A stretch of DNA of 64,000 nt, taken from Rhynochetos jubatus (taxonomy: Eukaryota > Chordata > Aves > Eurypygiformes > Rhynochetidae). Each line of letters starts with the position of its first letter. The stretch's first letter is position 1. The notes under the pieces are model-generated. The model had not been told where the DNA came from and did not search any database. It saw only the letters and a program-made list of their open reading frames with translations. The translations under genes and the position numbers were made by a program. Below are positions 1 to 13,530 of this stretch, one piece after another. The DNA lies in contig CM050666.1 in the NCBI GenBank assembly GCA_027574665.1, positions 1,922,001 to 1,986,000 on the forward strand, read 5' to 3'.

Positions 1-3000
1 TGCTCCTTCTGAGCTCAATGGAGCTTCTTTTGGAGCACTTTTTCAGGGGACTTTGTCCTTGTTTTAAGTTCATTTTCCCTGTCATTTTCAGGGTGATCCC
101 TCCAAAGGAAATGTGGCATTATTTCAAAAGTTTAATCCAAATCCTTGGCAAGGACATTTTCACCATTTTAATTGCTTTCATAGCTCCACAGTTCACTCGA
201 CCATCAGCAACACCCAGGACTCATAGCAGACGGTCCAGAGCTGGTGTCTCTCAAGGCAGCTCCAGTTCCCCTACTTTCACTAAAGGGAAGTGAGATCTTC
301 CTCTTACTTCCAAACTGACAGCTAAAATTGGTTGGAGATACTGTGTCTGCAAAAGGAATAGAGGCAGCTTGCTCAGACAGCAGCACTTAACATTGCAGGA
401 AATGCAAAGTGAGCCTGGTTCAGGGGCCTGGTTTGCAGAAGCGAACAAGAAAACCCTAACACAGAAATGTAGGCAGTGAATCAGTCCTCATAGAATAGAC
501 CAGGTAAGAGATGAGTTTGGGGTGGGATTTTTTTCTGACTTTTTTAGTTAGAGTTTACAAAAAAATAGTAGAAACCTAGAGGTGTCTGTGCAGGTGAGAC
601 CCTTTTGAAGCACTTGGGTGAAGCCCCAAAGCACATAGGTTTTCTGATCTCGTCCATGAAGTTGGCAGCGCTTTGCCCTTGGAGTTACATTTTCATTTAA
701 AAGCACTCCCTAAATCCAGTCCTCTCGAGATAAAGATCAGCCCTCATGGGAGGATGGCAGACATCCTCCCTTTAGCAGCAGTATGTGCTTGCACCAGGCT
801 AAAGTGCAGGTGGATCCAGATCCAGCAAGGATCTTGGCAAGCAGAAGTGTGTCAGGTCTGCTCAGTCCCAAACTGCTGTGCAGCAGGATGGTTATGGTAG
901 ACCCTCCATAAGGGACACCAAACAGTGCTTTTCCTTGGAAGTCCAAAACCCATGACATTAATTGATACTGAATGTCTGGGACTTGAAAAGCTTTTGGAGG
1001 GGCAGGTTCCTGCACAGCCCATCAGGATACAACATCAAGAGAGGTGACACACCTTGGTGTGTCTGAAGAACCTTCTGTGTTGCTTCTTACTGAGGATTCA
1101 GTCTTTAGGACGGACCCAGCCTGACCTCTCACTGAACACAGACCAGAGAAGCCCACCCATAAATGCTGCTCCCAGCTGTCACCCAAGCTGAGGAGAAAAA
1201 GCAGAGTCTTCTGAGATGTTCTGGCTTGATTTACAAATGCTAATTAATGCAAAACTTACTGTGCCTGTTGCAACCAGTCCCAGTGGTCAACTCCCTGCAC
1301 TGTTATAAATGTGCTCCTCATGTTCAGCTTGCTCCTTCAAGCTCCACATTACAGCCATTGGATCTTGTTCTGACTTTTCCTGATTTAAAGAATCCTGCTC
1401 TTGAAAATTGCTTCCTCAAGAACATACCTATGATCATCTGTCTTTTTTACCGTCTCTCAGACTGGCACAGTTGAAAGACTGAACTGGGTTTTCCTGAGCC
1501 CAGCACACTTTAAACAAAGTGCTTATAGAACTGGTGGGTGGATATGCAACAGCACTGACCTCCCCCTCCAGCCCAGTGCTCCAGCCTGTTACAAAGGTCA
1601 TGAAACACTTGCCATGCTTGCTGGGTTCACAGTGCAGCTCTTCTTTCTGCTGATCAGCCTCTGGCCCAACTGTGGTGACAACCTGGACCCCCAGTTGCAG
1701 GACTAGGGCTAGCTCCGATGCGGCTGCCACAGTACGCTGGTGGTGTGCGTCTGGTCATTTCCTGCTCTGTGGATTTTACCAGCAATTACCTTTTTTATTA
1801 TTATGATTCTCTTGCAGATCAATAAGAGAGAACAGGCAGCATTGGGCTGAGAAAAAGTCTCAGAAGAAAATACCCTTTTGAGTGATTAGAGCACAACAAA
1901 TACATCACAGGTTAAGAAGTCCACAGGGCGTTTTAGCAGCCACCTTGAGTACACCCCTGGGTACTTGGATTTAGTAGTTGTCCTGGTGATCTCAGAGATT
2001 TCTTTGCCCAATATTTACATTTTGCCCCATGGATGGAAAGTCCTACAGAGCCTCAGCAGGACCCAGATGTTGCTGAAAGGCCTAATTTGCAGATGTAGTT
2101 GTCAGGACTATCAAACTCCAGATTCCCAGAACATCTGCCCTACATTTCTGGATCCATCATAGATGATCACAGCACAGACAGCACCAGAGACTGGAATGTT
2201 AGCTCTGAGGTTGTGCCCAGGTCAAACAGGAATAAAGACAGAAGAGAGACTGCTTTGGTAGGATGTGGAGTGCAGGCTTCCTCATCCCAAAGGAAATGCA
2301 GAAACACCCTGTTGGACACAGTGCCCTACACTCAGAGATGCTCCTTCTTGTCTAATGCTCATGAGGAGGAATAAACCAGGCTGAGGTCCCCAGGGAAAAC
2401 ATCATGAGAAATCCATCTGGAAAATGATGTCTAAATACAGCATAGGCTTTATCCACTTTTTCATTGCTTGCTTCTGGCAGAGGGTGATATCTACCCACCC
2501 CCTGGAACAGTCACACATGGCTTCATCAGACACCTAGCTCCTCGACTCCAACATGCAGAAAAACAGTAGAGGGACTCCAGTCCCTGAGAATGAGGAATTC
2601 TACCTCATCCCAGAGAGTTCAATACTGCAACACCCAAAAGCTTTAGTCCAGGGAGATGAGCAACACCTCCATGCCTGGCACCAGCAGATCGGCTGTGGCA
2701 ATCCTCCAGCAATCTGCCCCTGCAAAATTAAGTTGCATTGCCTGTGCACAAGCAGCCCTGGGACATACTCACTGGGGTACTCCCTAGCTTCCCTGCCTTT
2801 GGAAATGAGTGATGATGTTCCTGTCTATAGCTAATCAGGACCTGCCACACTGCGTGGAGTTGGGTCTGCTCTGCAGAGCTGCATCTTCTTGCTGAGCAGA
2901 GCACAATGCTCTGGTGCTCAGAGAGGCTTAGATGCCCCTCTCTGTCTCAGTGCAAGGAGCATTTCAGGGTTTCAACCATTTGAGTACTTGCTTCTATGTT

Positions 3001-6000
3001 TCTTCTTGGATGTTCAGACCTGAATTTGCATTTTCAAATGCCTAAATCCACACCTCTGCCTCTTAAGTGGTAAGTGCATACCTGAGGATGAAAATATGTG
3101 GGATAACAAGTGTATGATTATCATGCTGGGAGAAAAGCAGCTAGTTCATCATCTTAAGTGCTGCTTCATGTTTGTAAGATGCTCTGATATGCTAAGAGTC
3201 AGAACCCACTGCTCAGGGAGGATGTGGGTAGATCCCTGTGGCCTATGTGTTATGTCTGGATAACAGGTCATGTTACCCAGTAGTCCTAGCAAATGCAAGA
3301 AGCAAGTCAGGGGCAGGGCTTCCTGGTATGTTTCCAGGTGTATTCCCACTAAAAAACTTCTGTTCTTCCTTCGAGGGAGGGAGGACGGACAGGCAAGGAA
3401 GATCGCCCCTTTTCCCATCTGTAGGCTGTAATTTATATCAGCATCAGAGGAGCTATGGTGGGTCTTGTCCTTTCTGAGTCACATTCCTGATCCTGCACAG
3501 CGAGACCTTCCATGCAGTGAGATGGTGTTTTCCCAGCTGGGACAAGTGTTTTGGTGAGGTGATAGAAAAGAAACGTGCCAGGGACCAGAAGGGACTCAGT
3601 AAGAGTCTGTCTTCCAACCCAGAAAGCCACTGAGGTAGATAAAACCAAGTCAGAGGTAAAAACCCATCAATGGGAAGGGAAAGAGTGATTTATAAGCTTT
3701 TTTGTTTTTATTCCATCTGGCCTAGTCTCTCTGAGTTCTTCCTCTTACAGAAATGGAGTTATTCACATTTATATTCTAATAAAAGTTGGATTTGGAGACC
3801 CTTTCTGTCTTTGGACAGTGTTCAATGCAAGGAAAAGGTGTGGGCAGATCAACTTCTCCAGCTGGTTCAGGGTCCCTGTTTCATGAGCACGTGTGCCCTG
3901 CAAAAGCAGCTGAACACACCACCTGCCTTGGTGCAGCCATGTATGAGGTTTCTGCAAGGCTTGCTTGCCGGGAGGGCTGGAAGGCTGGAGCAGGAACACA
4001 GATGTGGCTGCCTTGCACAGACAGAGGAGGAGAGGGATGGTGAGGAAGCAGCCGCAAGAGCGTGATGCTCTGAGTTATGAGGGGTCTGGGAAGCTGCTAT
4101 GGCTCAGATTAGCTTCTTGATTACTGCACTGTGTTCTCATCAGAAGAGAAGAGGGTTTGATCAAAGGAAGATTACCTCCAAATGGGAAGAGGAGGTTTCA
4201 TTAGAGAGGCTTAGATGATGTGAAGTAACAACTCATCTTCTGAACAGCTCAGCTTAACCCTTCGGGAAGGGTTGCTCTCCGCTCCTGCCTGTTTTGGCAG
4301 GTGGCTGTCAGTTTGCTTCCCTGAAGGAGGCCCTGAAACTCAGAGATGCTTCCGGACTGACACTTGGCCCCAGACATCTGTCCTCAATGTGCAACATACA
4401 CATCCTCTGTATCTTTCTGCAGTGATTGACCTAGGTGAGAAGTTTCTTCCAAATATTAGGAGTAGAATGGGAAATATCCAGCAATCCTGTGCACTTGCCA
4501 GCCCAAAACCTGATCAAAGACTCTGTGTGCAGTGCCCAGTTGGCTACTGTTGCTGAACAGGGCTGCCCAGTGTAGAGGGGCATCTTTCTGCTCCTTTTGG
4601 AGCAGGGTATATTATTCTTCTTCCCCTTGTCTGCTTGGTACATAACCCTGAGGTGTGCCTGCATGAACTGTTAGGTTTGAAGCCATCATCTTCAAGGAGA
4701 TCCAACAAATCCCATCATTGTTCAGCTTTACCTGACTTTGGCTCCAGAGCCTGGCATGTTTGAAAGTGGAAATAATTGGCTGGGTTTCATCTGTCCAAAC
4801 ATAGCTGTGTGCAAAGTAAATCCATCCCATCTTCTGCTCCCCAGAGCTTGTAGTATTGGTTGCTTTTACTGTTGATGGAGAGAAATTGGCACTTCTAGGG
4901 CCAATTGTAACTTTGAAGTATGGAATTAAGTTATGAAACCCCAGGAAAGTGTAAAACAATACTAGAACAGACCTGACAGCAAAACTCCTCTGTCTCATCT
5001 GTGATTCCTCATCCATGGTTCCTGAGACGTGTGTCAGCCATGAGAGCTGGGCAGCAACCTACATGACAGTCACTCTTCATCCAGAGTTGGATCTGCAGGG
5101 AACCAGGAGGGCAGGGACTGCACCTCCCTGAGTGGCTCATCCCCCACGCCTTCTCTCTCTCCATTCAGAGCAGACTCTGTCTCCTCCTCCCTCCTTTCTT
5201 TTATTTATAAACCTGGTTCAGCTGCTGCACAGACAAGAAACATACCAATAGCTTGTCTTGTGGGAGAAATACCTTTGCTGTTCAGAGGTTTCTCATTCAG
5301 TTTCCTTACACTGCAAACCATGAAAGTGTCTGCTGTGCACATGTTCTGTCAAGCAAACAGTTTTTAATTTGACTACAGAGAGTGTCCTTCACAGTATGAA
5401 CAGTGCAGTGCCAGATTTGGTGAGAGAAAGCTTTGTCCAGGCCACATCTGGCTTTTAGGTGTGCTGGGCCTTAAACCCTTTACCTTGGGAGAGATCTCAA
5501 ATATTTACAGATGAAGTGAGGAAAGGGCTCAGAATATGTTGAATTATTATACTCCTTAATATTCAAGGGCTTCACTCTGCATCATATATGGAGCATTCCT
5601 TGGCTCCAAATAGGTTTGACCTACTTCAGTTCCTCACTGCAGACTTACAGTAACTACTCAGGGAAGGCCAGGATTTTCCTGGGACAGGGAGGCTCTGTGA
5701 AGATCTGAGCTGTCAGAAGTCTAACAGAGCTCTCCTCTGAGATCACAGAGGGAAACCCAAAAGAGCCAAACTGGAAACAAATAGACAGAACTTGACATGC
5801 CATGGGTAGGGCCAAATTGTTGGAGAAAATCTGAACTTCTGTTTGTTGGTTTTAGGGTCCTTTTAAAAGGGATGTAAAGAAATGATCCATCAAGATAATG
5901 ATGGACTATAAGAAATTATCTGTCATTTTGGCCTCCCACTGCTGGGATGAATGAATCCATCTTTCCATCATCCAGCTCCCGAGAAACTTTGCCAGAAATG

Positions 6001-9000
6001 ATGAGTTCAATACCCACTGTGCGTACCTGAACCAAGTCTTGAAAATGCTGGGACCACAGCCTTGTATGGCTCTTCTCCCACCTTTGTACTTTTCTTCTTC
6101 TGCCCTAATTCTTCTCCCTCTTATCTTTTCCTTATTTCCCTCTGTGTAGTGAGATGCTGTCTTACCTGGGCATAATTGCATCCTCTACAGTAATGCTGGA
6201 AGCATCCAAATGATGAGGCAACTGAAAGGGTTAAGCAGCTTCATGGGTGATATAAGTTTTCCAGGTCTCAGAAGAATGGATCGTTGAAGGTACTGAAGTC
6301 GTGTTCCTCCAACAGTGACTTGCAATTTGATCTCTCACCAGAGACAGATTTTCTGTTTTGTTGTTCTTTTTGGCCATGTTAATGTGTTTCGAGCCTTGTT
6401 TTTCCTTACAGAAAGCAGAATCAAATTCCAGCAATGGCAGCACCTTAACCTAGTATCATTCAATTGATTTATTCTACCACCCCGGAAAGCACATTACATT
6501 ATTACTTTCCTTACTAACATCAAAGAGGCTCTCAGACAAGGGACCTTTCTCTGTTAAGGTTTTCTATTGCTAAAGAAAAGTGGTAAGAGATGCTGTTACA
6601 ATGGGAGACTTATTTAAGACATTGCAAATGCTTTAACTAGTTTTCCATTTTTCCCTCCCTTGAACTCCTCATTAAAGTTTGCAGACTCCTGATGGTGCTT
6701 ATTGCCTTGAGAATGAGTATGCCAAAACCTTTCATGTTGAGAGACCCTCCCAGAGTTCCACTTTGGACTGTGACATGGTCTTCTTTGCACTCAGTGGTGA
6801 TCAGATCCCAATTACTCCATCAGGAGAAGTATGTGGGAAGCAAAGGCTCCAGAGAGGTCATGGGAAAGATTTCAGAAATCAAAGGAATTCAACAAGTGTG
6901 GCAGGATGGAAAAGAAAGGTGGGATAGAATGGCTGAGGAAAGACCAGGACCCATAGGAAATGCTGGAAGGTGCATGGCCACCAGATGAAGTAACCTGGGA
7001 CTGGGGACTCCTGAAACTTCCCATGCCTGAGGTCTCAGATAGATGCATTCAGTTGCCTTCTGCACCAAAAGCAGCCCTTGAACAGACTGAAAAGCTCACT
7101 CCATATCCCCCAGCTTCTTCTTAGTGTCTTTTGCACCCTAGCCTGGGCTTGCAGATTGCCCTCACACCTGGTGCTTATCCAGCCATGCAAACACACCCTC
7201 TAGAAATAATAATGTATGAGCATCCCTGCCAGACATCAGTCACTGTGTTCCCATTGGTAATCTCACTCGCTGAGCACAGGGCTGATGTCTTTTATGTGTG
7301 AATTTCCTTGGAAGATTAAAAACCAGAGGAGGGGGATTTATTAAACAAGTAACAGATAAGGGCTTGAGATTGACCTGTCACAGGCAGGAATGAAATTGAT
7401 AGAACTGGCCACGCTGCACCAGGGAGCAGGTTGTGGTGCCTCTGCTGCATTTCCTCATCCTGCCACAGCTCCTGGCCTCAGGCACCCTGCATCCCAGGTC
7501 TCCCTGCCCATCCCTTGGACACAGCTCATCTGGCGATGTCAGGAGCAGTCCCCATGTTTGGTCTGGACTATGGGTGTGTTTAGTAGGTACACCTGCACTT
7601 TCTCAGGGCCAAATTCTCCTTTGCTTATCCACCCGCGACACTATGTCTGCAATTGCTCTGTCTCCCCTTGAAATAGTCTCACTGTGAATAGCCATGCCAG
7701 GGAGGAATCAAGGAAGTGGGACTTTTAGTCCAAGTTTTTGAGACACCTGGGGTAAAAGGGCAGTCTGAGCTACCACACCTGCTCTAGGTAATAATTGTGA
7801 AACATTTTTTTCTGTGGTGTCTCCAGTGCTTACTTCAAGGAAAGAAGAAGGCAGAGCCTTCAGATAGGCACCTTGGCTTGCCCCTCACCAATATGTCACT
7901 ATGATGAGGTCAAGAGGTTCGTGCCTTTTGACCTGGGACACACATGGTGATCACAGGCCACATAAAAGCAGACTAATACTGCAATGTACCTGTGCACCAA
8001 GACTCCAAGCCCCTCACTGTCTCTATTGCTTTTATTTCCTCCATGGAGGGTGTGAGAAAAAAAAAGCAATGGAGGCATACCACTACAGGGACTCCTCCAA
8101 GGACAACAGACAGGTCTCAGCAGGTTGCCTCATGACCAAATATGTGAAGTGTTTTCCTCCCTGAGAAGCTGCCAATTTTTTCCCTAAAGGTTGATGCTGA
8201 CACTGATTTCTCAACCTAAACTGGTGCCTGGCCTTGGAAGTCTCTGGTGTCACTCAGCTAGTCACTCTCTGCCAGCAGTCCTACTACCTCTTTCCTCAGC
8301 AATTCCACCATCAGGCACACTCCAGACTGGATGTCATCTCTACCCTGGCCATCTGTTGCAGCAAAGTACAGACCAGAGCATTAAGAAATCCAGGCAGGGC
8401 TCTGGGAAGAGGCAGGCAGGTCTGGCATCCCACATCATTGGCATACCTTGCATGCTAAAGGTACACAGGATCCATCTCAAGTCCTCAAGGGACCATGCCT
8501 GGGCAAGGTTTTTGCCTTTTCCCCTTCTACCTCCTTAGCATCCACCATAGTGGGGACTCGCTGGGATTTCCTATAGGCCTTTCAGGCAGCTCAGGCAGAA
8601 GAATGAACAGCTACATCCTCACCACTACATGAGGCACAGAAAGAGAAATCACAGCCCTGTTCATGAGTACATTAGAGCTCTGGTGCAGCCAAGAGTCAAA
8701 CATCATTAGCATTATTGCACATTAGAGATAGTAACTTTCTAACAGAAAAGGTATTGCACACAACATGAGGTCATTTATTTTGAATCTCGTTATGATGGAT
8801 AAAGATGAATTAATCACCATGCTATAAGTTTGTGGTTGCCTAGGGACCCATGATCATGACCTGATTATATTTAATACAGGCAAAGAGAGAACAGTCCCAA
8901 CCAATTCTATATATCTATACAGACACATATTCACATGGTGTTTGAAAAAGACTCATTTCCCAAAGCTGGGGAAAATTATGAGTGGAATTAATTTGGAGGG

Positions 9001-9594
9001 AAATTTTAATTAAAAAAAAAATGTGAATGAAGATGGAAGTTCTTTAATGAGAGCTTATTAGGTCATAATTTCACCTCAAAGAATGAAGAAAATTTTCCCT
9101 GAAAGGCCACACTGATTTAGTGGAAAAATGAAGGAGGCTGTTAGAAATAAAAATGTACATGGAAAGAATGGAGAAGGGTAAAGAAGCCATGGTTACTGGT
9201 ATGAACTGTACCAAGGGAAGGCAGGAAAATCATACGAAAAAATGAAGACAGTAAAAAAACTCCATGGCTGGTAAGTCGGTGAACAATAAGGAGCTTCTGA
9301 ATTGGTTTGGGAACATGGGAAACCACAAATGCAAATAGAGTCTTTCCTAAAAGGAGTCATTCAGCCTGTAACTGGTAACATGGCAAAGCAGAGCTGCATC
9401 AACAGGATACCTCTTCCCCAGAGTCCCACGTTAGCTGCCTTGTGAGGTGTTAGCCCAGTAGCAGTAAGTCTTCACTGGCTCTAGCAAGCAAGAGCATCTT
9501 GGAGATGTGGTGAACACAATGCTGGACAGCTAGGAGAGCAAAGCACAGCAACAAAGGGGACACCGGGCCAGCAATTTCACTTCCAATCGAAACA
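1..9594. other. Unannotated single-copy sequence, no gene seen
   Basis: I read this stretch on both strands and found no repeat family, RNA gene or exon that I can name. Open frames are all short (under about 135 codons), overlap on both strands and lack protein-like composition. Base composition is moderate and typical of avian intergenic or intronic DNA. Around 8690-8890 there is an AT-rich block with homeodomain-like TAAT cores, described separately. Confidence 0.6.
8690..8890. other. AT-rich block, possible conserved non-coding element
   Basis: This block is richer in A and T than its surroundings. It contains several TAAT/ATTA cores, GATAAAGATGAATTAATCAC-like text and a GATCATGACC motif, with no repeat similarity. 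Such composition is common in vertebrate developmental enhancers, but composition alone is weak evidence. The call is inference and needs cross-species alignment. Confidence 0.2.
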
Positions 9595-9641
9595 GTGGAG
9601 ATGACCACAAGGTGTGGAGATGACCACAAGGCATGGAGATG
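9595..9641. repeat. Short tandem repeat, 19-bp unit, about 2.5 copies
   Basis: The unit GTGGAGATGACCACAAGGT is repeated at 9595 and 9614 with a third partial copy at 9633. The copies are nearly identical, so the duplication looks recent. It has no coding context. Confidence 0.8.
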
Positions 9642-12600
9642 AAACAATATCTATAACGTGTTCTTGGTGAAGACACAAGCTCATTAGGCAAGTAGGGCTT
9701 CATTTAGAGGTGGCATAAGCCAATGCTGCTGCTAAGAGGTCCTGCCTACCCCCACGCCAGCCTGCATGTTCCAGTCTGGTGGCTTGTTTTCACAGTTGAC
9801 ACCAAAATTTGGGGCATATTGGGCCAGTGAATTCATACCATATGAAGCTGAGCCAAGAGCTACAGCTGAATGTTTTGTTTTAAGCCCATTCAATTCCCAA
9901 ACCTAGGAAAATGCTTTTTAAAAAAATTATTATTATTATTTTTCAAGAGCAGCACTTACTTACATGAGCTTAATCTGTTTCTCAAACTGAGAGGCTTTGC
10001 CATTTTCTTGGGTATTTGATTTACTGTCACGGAGTATTCTGTTTAAAAAATAGCTCCACAAGCAGCAGAAATGATGACACTTGGTTTCTTGTGGCTACCT
10101 CCTATGTGCTTCCTCTTGTGTCTAGCAATTTGGTTGATCTCAGAAGGAAGCCTTTCTCAGCAGAACACTAATTTGGGTCTGTTTCCTCTAGCCTGGTTAC
10201 ATACATTCATGGTATTTGTAAGAAAACAGTATCTCTGAGAGCTCTATCTCTCAGCTGAACTTGATGGAAGGTGGCAACAGCAGCATTGACAGGCAGTAAT
10301 ATGACATAATTCCTTCTTCCTTAGGATACCTGTCTGAAATTAACACCAAACTGCATCTCTCAAGCACTTGATAAATGGACTGAGAACTGACTAACAGATC
10401 TCACAAAAAGAGTTCCTGAAAAGTCAGCCTTTCTGCAGATCAGTATATGGATCAGTGTTTATTCAACACTTCCCCTCAAGATCTGGTGGCAAAGAAAAAC
10501 TTAATTCCACGTAGGTGGATGCCGAAGACTGTCTAAGCAATAGGCCATATTAGGATCTGTACAGGCTGATGGGAACCCCTTAATGTTTGTGTCTTAAAAC
10601 CAAAAATATGTTTTATTATGGCCAAGTTCCCAGTAGCCAGGAGTTCAGATCAGGTCACTGCACCTTGGAGGGTGGGTGGTGGGGTGGTGATGAAGTTGTC
10701 ATGCCAGAAGAGCTCACATGTTCATGGCCAAGCAATGGAGGATGCTCAGTAGGAGGAGGAGGGAGGAAATATCCTCTCTGCCTATGTCACTGGAGAGACT
10801 GGCAGTGAAATACCCCTTTCTGGCACGTTGTTCTGACAACGACATGCCCTTCAGTGGGTAGCAAGACACACAAACTCCTTAAGCCCTCAGGGAGTTACAG
10901 TTTTATGAACATTTCTCATTCCTGCTTGCTCTTGTTTGATTGGCTGTAATGACATATTTGGATATCATCTACATTTCCATTTCTGCCAGACTGTCAGCGT
11001 CATTTGTACCAGGGACACTTTCCAGCTGGTGTACCACAGTAGTTTCAGGATAGATTCCTGTTAAACCATGAGCCTCACCCAGCACTTCTGCCAGTTCCTC
11101 ATGCCCTGCACGTGGTCCCGTACAACCAACTGACCCATCACAAAGTCTCTTATCCATTTTATGAATATCTCCTCTGTGGAGATATCTGCCTCTGAAGGCA
11201 AACTTTTCCTGCTTCCATTCCGCCAATCTGCAAGTTTCTAACCACTCAAGACTTGTAAGCCACACATCTTTTAGTGCCTGTCCTTCTAAAATGGATCAAC
11301 TCCCTCCTACAGTCAAACCACCATGAGCCATGGGACATGACAGAAGCCTGGCTCTTGAACAGCTTGCATTATATAAATAATGCCCAAGCTTTATGTGAGG
11401 GGGTCTACAACATGGTTTAACATACTCCTGCCAGGCCCACATGGAGCAGGTAATTCCTGACAGGTCCAACCACTGCCTTTCCCTCCAGGAGCCATGTGGC
11501 TGTCATATAGCTGCCAGCTCTGGCAGGAGCCATGAGGAGCCTGTGACAGCCAGTTCTGAGTCGTCACTGCTGGACCACTGCTTGTGAGGAGAGACCAGGA
11601 GCAGAACAGGTGAATGCTGGGAGGGCAAAGAGCATGTGGCAGAGACGCAGTGTTGGAGAATGTTGAGACAAGGTCCAAACTCACTGTCAGCAAGTGCATG
11701 CTTCCACTTAACTGAGCGTGCATGCTGTGGACATGGAGGTATGTGCAAGCAGAGGTGAGAGCCATCAAGGCTTGGTGCCCTGGGTAACAGAAGAGTAAAG
11801 GTGGTTTGGTACCTGGGGAAAGGCATGGGATGGGAAGGTCATTACTCACTACAGTGCGGCTCAAGATTGATGCTTTTTCCTGGTGGGGTTTATTCTTGTG
11901 TTTCACACTGGTGGTAGGAGATGAAGGTCAGACACCCAGAAGGACCATGGCATGACTTAACCTTCTGGGCAAGGGATAATCACTCTGCCACACTTTCCCA
12001 CTAAATCCAGCCTGGTCCCAGAGGAGAGAGACAATCTCTGGTGCAGGGCATTTCCTGGAAGCTGCAGCAGTTGGCCTCCTCTGCCAACTGCCTCTCCTGG
12101 GTTTTGGGTGGCCTGAACAACTCTATGCATCCCCCCACTAGCACCCACAGTCTTAGTCCCACAGTAGGGATGCTGTGCTCTTCTCCTTCCAGTTCTGGGG
12201 AGGAGAAGCTGTGCTGGTAGCACAGCCCAGCTCTGGGAAGGGAAATTAGGCAGCTTGGGGTGAAAATAAAAGTACAATGGAGAAAGGTGTAAATCAGTGG
12301 AAGCAAGATGGGAACTAGTAGCAAATACAGCCTGATTTTGTACAGCATACAATCACAGTCCTGCCCAAGACCCTGTGTATTAGCCAACCACCCCAATGGT
12401 CTGCATCATGTGCATCCTTCCCCAAAGGACCATGCTGGACAGTGGTGTGCAGGTCAGTGATACTCAAAGAGGAGATGCTGTGATCCCCACAGCTTTTCAG
12501 TGGAGCCATGCTACCAGGCGCTCACAGCAGGAAACCTTGGGAGTTCATGCACACAACCAACTCTGGGCCTGCTCTGCAAACACTGGTGTTTCCATGCTTC

Positions 12601-13049
12601 ATAAGCAGCAGCCTCAGGATGTTTCAAGGAAAAGAGTGCTTCATTCATGACCTTGTTGGCTTGAGCCAAGAAATTTCCTCCTACAGCAGCTGCAGCATGG
12701 TCTCTGCTGCCAGCTCTGGGCACAGGACCCAGATCAGTCATTCAGAGCCAATTTATTCCAGAAATGCCAGAAAGGCACAGGGAGGAGTTAGGCTGGAGCA
12801 GGGAGAGCTGCAAAATGCTGGAGCTGACCCTGTTTATGCTGTGTGTTGAGTGAGGAAGGGGCAAGGGCTGTGCCAAGGAAAGTGTTTTCCCAAGCACATT
12901 GGCAAATTATACTGAGCAGAGGTGGTGGAAACTTAGCCCTTGCAGTCAAAGATGCAAACTGCTACAATATCCAAAGTGAGATGTGGGATCCTGGGAGAGA
13001 TGAGAGCCCTGGGTGCAGCTTGTACATTTACTGGGCCAATCAGTCACAG
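9642..13049. other. Unannotated sequence, no gene seen
   Basis: No repeat family or exon was recognised. The longest open frame here (171 codons on the minus strand near 11.4-11.9 kb) has low-complexity content rich in Ser, Leu and His, and other frames overlap it. I take it to be chance. Confidence 0.55.
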
Positions 13050-13530
13050 TCATAGAATCATAGAAAGGTTTGGGTTGGAAGGGACCTTAAAGATCATCTA
13101 ATTCCAAGTCCCCCTCCCCCCTGCCATGGGCAGGGATACCTTCCACTAGACCAGGTTGCTCAAAGCCTCATCCAGACTGGCCTTGAAGACAGCCAGGGAT
13201 GGGGCATCCACAGCTTCCCTGGGCAACCTGTCCCAGGGCCTTCTCACCCTCTCGGGGAAGAACTTCTTCCTGATATCTAATCTCAATCTCCCTGTTTTCA
13301 ATTTAAACCTGTTACCCCTTGTCCTATCACTACAGGCCCTTGTAAAAAGTCCCCCCCTTGGCTTCCTTGTAGTCCCCTTCAGGTACTGGAAGGTGCTATA
13401 AGGTCTCCCCAAAGCCTTCTCTTCTCCAGGCTGAACAACCCCAATTCTCTCAGCCTTTCTTTGTAGCAGAAGTGCTCCAGCCCTCTGATCATCTTCGTGG
13501 CCTCCTCTGGACTCGCTCCAACCAGTTGAT
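13050..13530 (-). mobile_element. CR1 LINE 3' fragment (5'-truncated)
   Basis: The plus strand begins with CATAGAATCATAGAAAGG and then the text 'gggttggaagggacctt', which is the reverse complement of the avian CR1 3' end. CR1 is a non-LTR retrotransposon that copies itself by target-primed reverse transcription and is usually 5'-truncated. The element therefore runs on the minus strand with its 3' end at about 13050. A minus-strand frame at 13146-13541 reads through the C-terminal tail and 3' region, with the typical 'RKKFFPERV' and 'WDRLPREAVDAPSLAVFKASLDEALSNLV'-type text. The 5' edge is near 13530, where similarity to CR1 fades. It is non-functional and lacks the endonuclease and most of the reverse transcriptase. 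Confidence 0.93.

Noticed and set aside
11391..12396. Minus-strand frames of 171, 131 and 131 codons
   Set aside because: Overlapping frames with Ser/Leu/His-rich composition and no motif; probably chance.
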